Below are positions 61,912 through 64,000 of a DNA stretch of 64,000 bases, one piece after another (the stretch's first letter is position 1; every line of letters begins with the position of its first letter). A program made the position numbers and the translations under genes. The DNA comes from Actinophytocola sp035634895 (lineage in GTDB: Bacteria; Actinomycetota; Actinomycetes; Mycobacteriales; Pseudonocardiaceae): assembly GCF_035634895.1 (NCBI RefSeq), contig NZ_DASQCC010000194.1, positions 19,105 through 83,104 of the forward strand, written 5' to 3'. The notes under the pieces are model-generated. The model made no database searches. It was not told the origin of the DNA and saw only the letters and a program-made list of their open reading frames with translations.

Positions 61912-63461
61912 CAGTCGTAGATCCCTTCCACTGTCCACCGCTCCTCGGACAGGACGAGGAGCAGCGCGGTCTGTTCTTCCAGCAGCACCTGCAGTCGGGC
62001 GCGGCGGCATGGGTTGGTCCACCAGCGGACGTCGGTGGCCCACGGGCCGGCCCAGGCACGGACGCGGCGCGGCTTGCCGCCGTCGACCGAGACCTGGCAC
62101 GGCCTGCCGGTCAGCTCGTGCCGGGCGCTGATGTCGACGAGCGCGCCCTTCTCGTCGAGCACCTTGGCGGGCAGGGGTTTCGCGAGCACGGTCGCCGGCG
62201 ACGGGGCCGGCAGGCGGCCGGGCCACGGCGGGTCGGGGTCACGGTGGGGGCTGCGCTCGTCGCCCCACGGGACCAGGCGGACCTCCTCTCCCGGGTCGCG
62301 GCCACCGCCGAGGACCGGGGTGACCACGGCGTCCGGGCCGAGGAGGCCCTGGACGTGGACCATGGCGCGGGCCGCGCGCTCGTCGGCCTCGGCACGGCCT
62401 TCGCCGCGCCAGAGGTCGAGCTGGAGCGTGGCGCCCTCGACGACCTCGACGGGTTCCAGGCGGAGCGTGACGATGCCGGCGGACGGTCGCTGGTCCCTTC
62501 CGCTCAGCCAGCCGTCGAGCTGCCAGCGGACGCGGTCGGCGATGCCCGTGGGGGTCAGCGGCTCGGCCGCGCGCCAGACCCTGGTGCGCTCCTCGCCGTT
62601 GGCGGTGGTCGCGTTGATGCCGAGGCGGGTGCAGGCGAGGCCGTGCGCGGCGAGGCCGGCGTGGAACCGCTCGGCGAGCGTGCGCGCGACGAACGCGGCG
62701 GCGTCGACCCGTTCGATCGGCGGGTCGGGCTCCTCGGTGACGGTCAGCTCGGGTGGTGGCCTGCGGCGGGCCGGCGGCCTGTGCTGTTGGCCCCGCGCCA
62801 GGCGATGGGCCAGCACGGCGTCGGCGCCGAAGCGGGCGGAGACGTCCTTCTCGGGCAGCTCGGCGAACGCGCCGAGGGTACGCAGACCCAGGCGGCGCAA
62901 CAGGTCCACGAGGTCGGCACGGTGGTGGCCCTCGGCGGGGCGGTCGAGCTCGCGGACGCTGAGGGGCCGCAGGAAGTCCGGACTCTGGTCCGGCGGGACG
63001 ATGATGCCGCGGCGCGCGGCGAGGATGGCCGTGAACAGGCCGTCGGCGATGCCGACCTGGCACTCCGCGCCGGTGCGGTCGGCGACCTGGTCGATGAGGC
63101 GCTCGGCGGCGTGCTCCTCGCCCTTGAAGTAGGAGGCGGGGCCGCGGGCAGGGACCGCGACCACGCCGGGCCTGACGATCTCGACGCCGACGGCGAGCTC
63201 CTCGACGGCGGCGGCGACGGGTTCGAACAACCGCGCGTCCCTGACCGGGTCGTCGGGGAAGACGACGAGCTCGGGGCAGCGGCCCTGCGCGTCACGACGG
63301 CGCATGCCACGACGGACGCCCTCGGCCCTGGCCGGCGCGGAGCACGCCACGACCCGGTTGGCCTCGACCACCGCGACGGGTTGGTGCGGCGCGAGCCGAC
63401 CCGCCGCCGACGCGGCCGTAACCGGCCAGTCGGGGCACCACACGACGAGCGTCCGTTGCAT
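61911..63461 (-). CDS. imuB: ImuB, Y-family-polymerase-like mutasome hub protein
   Basis: 516 residues. The N-terminus RTLVVWCPDWPVTAA shows the Y-polymerase fold but lacks the catalytic acidic residues of active DinB enzymes, as expected of ImuB. Other landmarks are GPASYFKGEEHAAERL, GIADGLFTAILAAR, the helix-hairpin-helix-like LLRRLGLRTLGAFAELPEKDV and the beta-clamp-binding motif QLDLW at 347-351 (M. tuberculosis ImuB has an equivalent site near 352). It bridges DnaE2, ImuA' and the sliding clamp during SOS mutagenesis. ATG 63461 is leaderless from a LexA-controlled promoter. It is coupled to the 59-residue gene. Confidence 0.93.
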   Translation of the reverse strand: MQRTLVVWCPDWPVTAASAAGRLAPHQPVAVVEANRVVACSAPARAEGVRRGMRRRDAQGRCPELVVFPDDPVRDARLFEPVAAAVEELAVGVEIVRPGVVAVPARGPASYFKGEEHAAERLIDQVADRTGAECQVGIADGLFTAILAARRGIIVPPDQSPDFLRPLSVRELDRPAEGHHRADLVDLLRRLGLRTLGAFAELPEKDVSARFGADAVLAHRLARGQQHRPPARRRPPPELTVTEEPDPPIERVDAAAFVARTLAERFHAGLAAHGLACTRLGINATTANGEERTRVWRAAEPLTPTGIADRVRWQLDGWLSGRDQRPSAGIVTLRLEPVEVVEGATLQLDLWRGEGRAEADERAARAMVHVQGLLGPDAVVTPVLGGGRDPGEEVRLVPWGDERSPHRDPDPPWPGRLPAPSPATVLAKPLPAKVLDEKGALVDISARHELTGRPCQVSVDGGKPRRVRAWAGPWATDVRWWTNPCRRARLQVLLEEQTALLLVLSEERWTVEGIYD

Positions 63462-63496
63462 GTGTCGAACATACGTTCGAACACTACGGGCGTCAA
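63462..63496 (-). promoter_or_regulatory. imuB promoter, leaderless, overlapping the LexA box
   Basis: Read on the minus strand: -35 TTGACG (63491-63496), a 17-base spacer, -10 TATGTT (63468-63473), then six bases to the ATG of imuB. Spacing and hexamers fit a housekeeping-sigma promoter, and the start point would fall at or just before the ATG. No ribosome site is present, so the mRNA should be leaderless. Confidence 0.8.
63465..63480. promoter_or_regulatory. LexA binding site (SOS box)
   Basis: TCGAACATACGTTCGA is a perfect match to the actinobacterial SOS box TCGAAC-N4-GTTCGA. It covers the -10 hexamer of the imuB promoter, so bound LexA would block RNA polymerase, and DNA damage would induce imuB, the small Cys-rich gene and dnaE2. 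Confidence 0.93.
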
Positions 63497-63537
63497 GTTG
63501 GCCACTGCTTCCCTTGCGAGGTAAGGGAAGTCGCTCT

Positions 63538-64000
63538 TCAGGCGCCGTGACCGGCGAGGACGGTGTCGTCGGTGGGGTCGTCCTGTTCGAACGTGAAGCC
63601 GCACGCCGGGGAGGCCGGCCCCCGGGCGGCGGCCAGCCGCGCGACAGCCGGCGAGGCCGGCGGCACGATGGCGGCCGGCGAGGCGGGCAGCGGAGGGGCG
63701 AGGGACAGCGAGCTGGGACGGGAGGAGAGGGGTGCCGGAGAGGCGGACAGCGGGAAAGCGGGCAGCGGCAAGGGGTCAGCCGGCGCTACTTCCCGTGGCA
63801 CAGGAACGAATGGGTCCTTCGGGGCATCGACCGCTGGCGGGGAGAGCCGATCGGTGCCGAGTGCCCCGAAGGAGTCTGTGGGCGTCCGTACCGCGCCGCC
63901 CTCCGCGGGGAGGTACAGGCACGTCTCCGTCGCGCGGGTGGCCGCGCCCCTGCCACGCACGCCGACCCGGACCGCACGCTCGGCCAGGTGACCATGACCG
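63538..64000 (-). CDS. C-terminal part of an ImuA'-like protein with a long Pro-rich tail
   Basis: The last 153 residues of a protein that enters from the right edge. The segment GHGHLAERAVRVGVRGRGAATR ending CLYLPAEGG matches the closing strand pattern of ImuA' (RecA-like mutasome partner), from memory. Then comes a ~115-residue Pro/Ala/Ser-rich tail, ending in a conserved-looking acidic piece (CGFTFEQDDPTDDTVL). It lies 76 bases upstream of imuB, and the imuB promoter lies in that gap. Identification is an inference because the ATP-binding core is outside the window. An unrelated protein cannot be excluded. Confidence 0.5.
   Translation of the reverse strand, partial: GHGHLAERAVRVGVRGRGAATRATETCLYLPAEGGAVRTPTDSFGALGTDRLSPPAVDAPKDPFVPVPREVAPADPLPLPAFPLSASPAPLSSRPSSLSLAPPLPASPAAIVPPASPAVARLAAARGPASPACGFTFEQDDPTDDTVLAGHGA

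Overview
The window is a high-GC actinobacterial chromosome segment. The evidence is the GC-rich third codon positions, frequent GTG and TTG starts, an actinobacterial LexA box, an SsgA-family sporulation/cell-division regulator, and a trpS - icd - folD - DUF3017 - dnaE2/imuB gene order that recalls, from memory, the corresponding Mycobacterium region. SsgA-like and DUF574 methyltransferase genes, and the style of the dispersed intergenic repeats, point to a filamentous actinomycete, most likely Pseudonocardiaceae (inference). I see no rRNA, tRNA, CRISPR array, insertion sequence or prophage.

Layout. (1) 1-10.7 kb: nucleoside salvage. A BmpA-type lipoprotein, a double ATPase and two permeases are followed by cytidine deaminase and thymidine phosphorylase. 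An M20 amidohydrolase converges on them from the left and a trans-acting enoyl-reductase-like gene lies to the right. (2) 11.2-34.9 kb: one very long run of minus-strand genes. It opens with a ROK regulator and a ribose/xylose-type ABC importer, followed by a Gfo/Idh/MocA oxidoreductase, xylose isomerase and a 1539-residue secreted ThuA / sugar-dehydrogenase / DUF1080 protein. It continues into a complete actinobacterial-style ebo cluster: inositol-phosphate-synthase-like protein, EboC prenyltransferase, a TIM-barrel protein fused to EboA, EboB, EboE, EboF and an isomerase/epimerase, nearly all joined by 4-base ATGA/GTGA overlaps. It ends with a Tat-exported isomerase/epimerase and xylulokinase. 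(3) 35.3-54 kb: mostly housekeeping genes. These include a second ROK protein, a D-Ala-D-Ala carboxypeptidase, YihY, trpS, an HD hydrolase, an MBL hydrolase, icd, a class-C beta-lactamase-like hydrolase, an HhH-GPD repair protein, methyltransferases, an SsgA-like gene, mdh, folD/DUF3017 and a DMT transporter. (4) 54-58 kb: a 909-residue protein ending in a TNT (NAD glycohydrolase) toxin-like domain, then a pentapeptide-repeat protein and a universal stress protein. (5) 58.3-64 kb: an SOS mutagenesis locus with the imuA'-like 3' end, imuB, a 59-residue cysteine-rich protein and dnaE2. A consensus LexA box overlaps a near-ideal promoter that would give a leaderless imuB transcript.

How the genes work together. 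Region 2 couples uptake of a pentose or related sugar to isomerisation and phosphorylation (XylA, XylB) and to extracellular oxidised-sugar processing (ThuA/GSDH/DUF1080, Gfo/Idh, several TIM-barrel isomerases). The embedded ebo genes probably make or export a prenylated or cyclitol-type metabolite; that role is inferred from ebo loci elsewhere. Region 5 is a DNA-damage-inducible translesion mutasome.

Cross-cutting oddities. A family of GAGTCCCGCGTTC palindromic repeats occurs at three intergenic sites. In-frame tandem duplications occur in several genes (xylB 84 bp, MIPS-like 18 bp, serine hydrolase 15 bp, dnaE2 12 bp). Several genes look leaderless, with TANNNT six to eight bases before the start codon.
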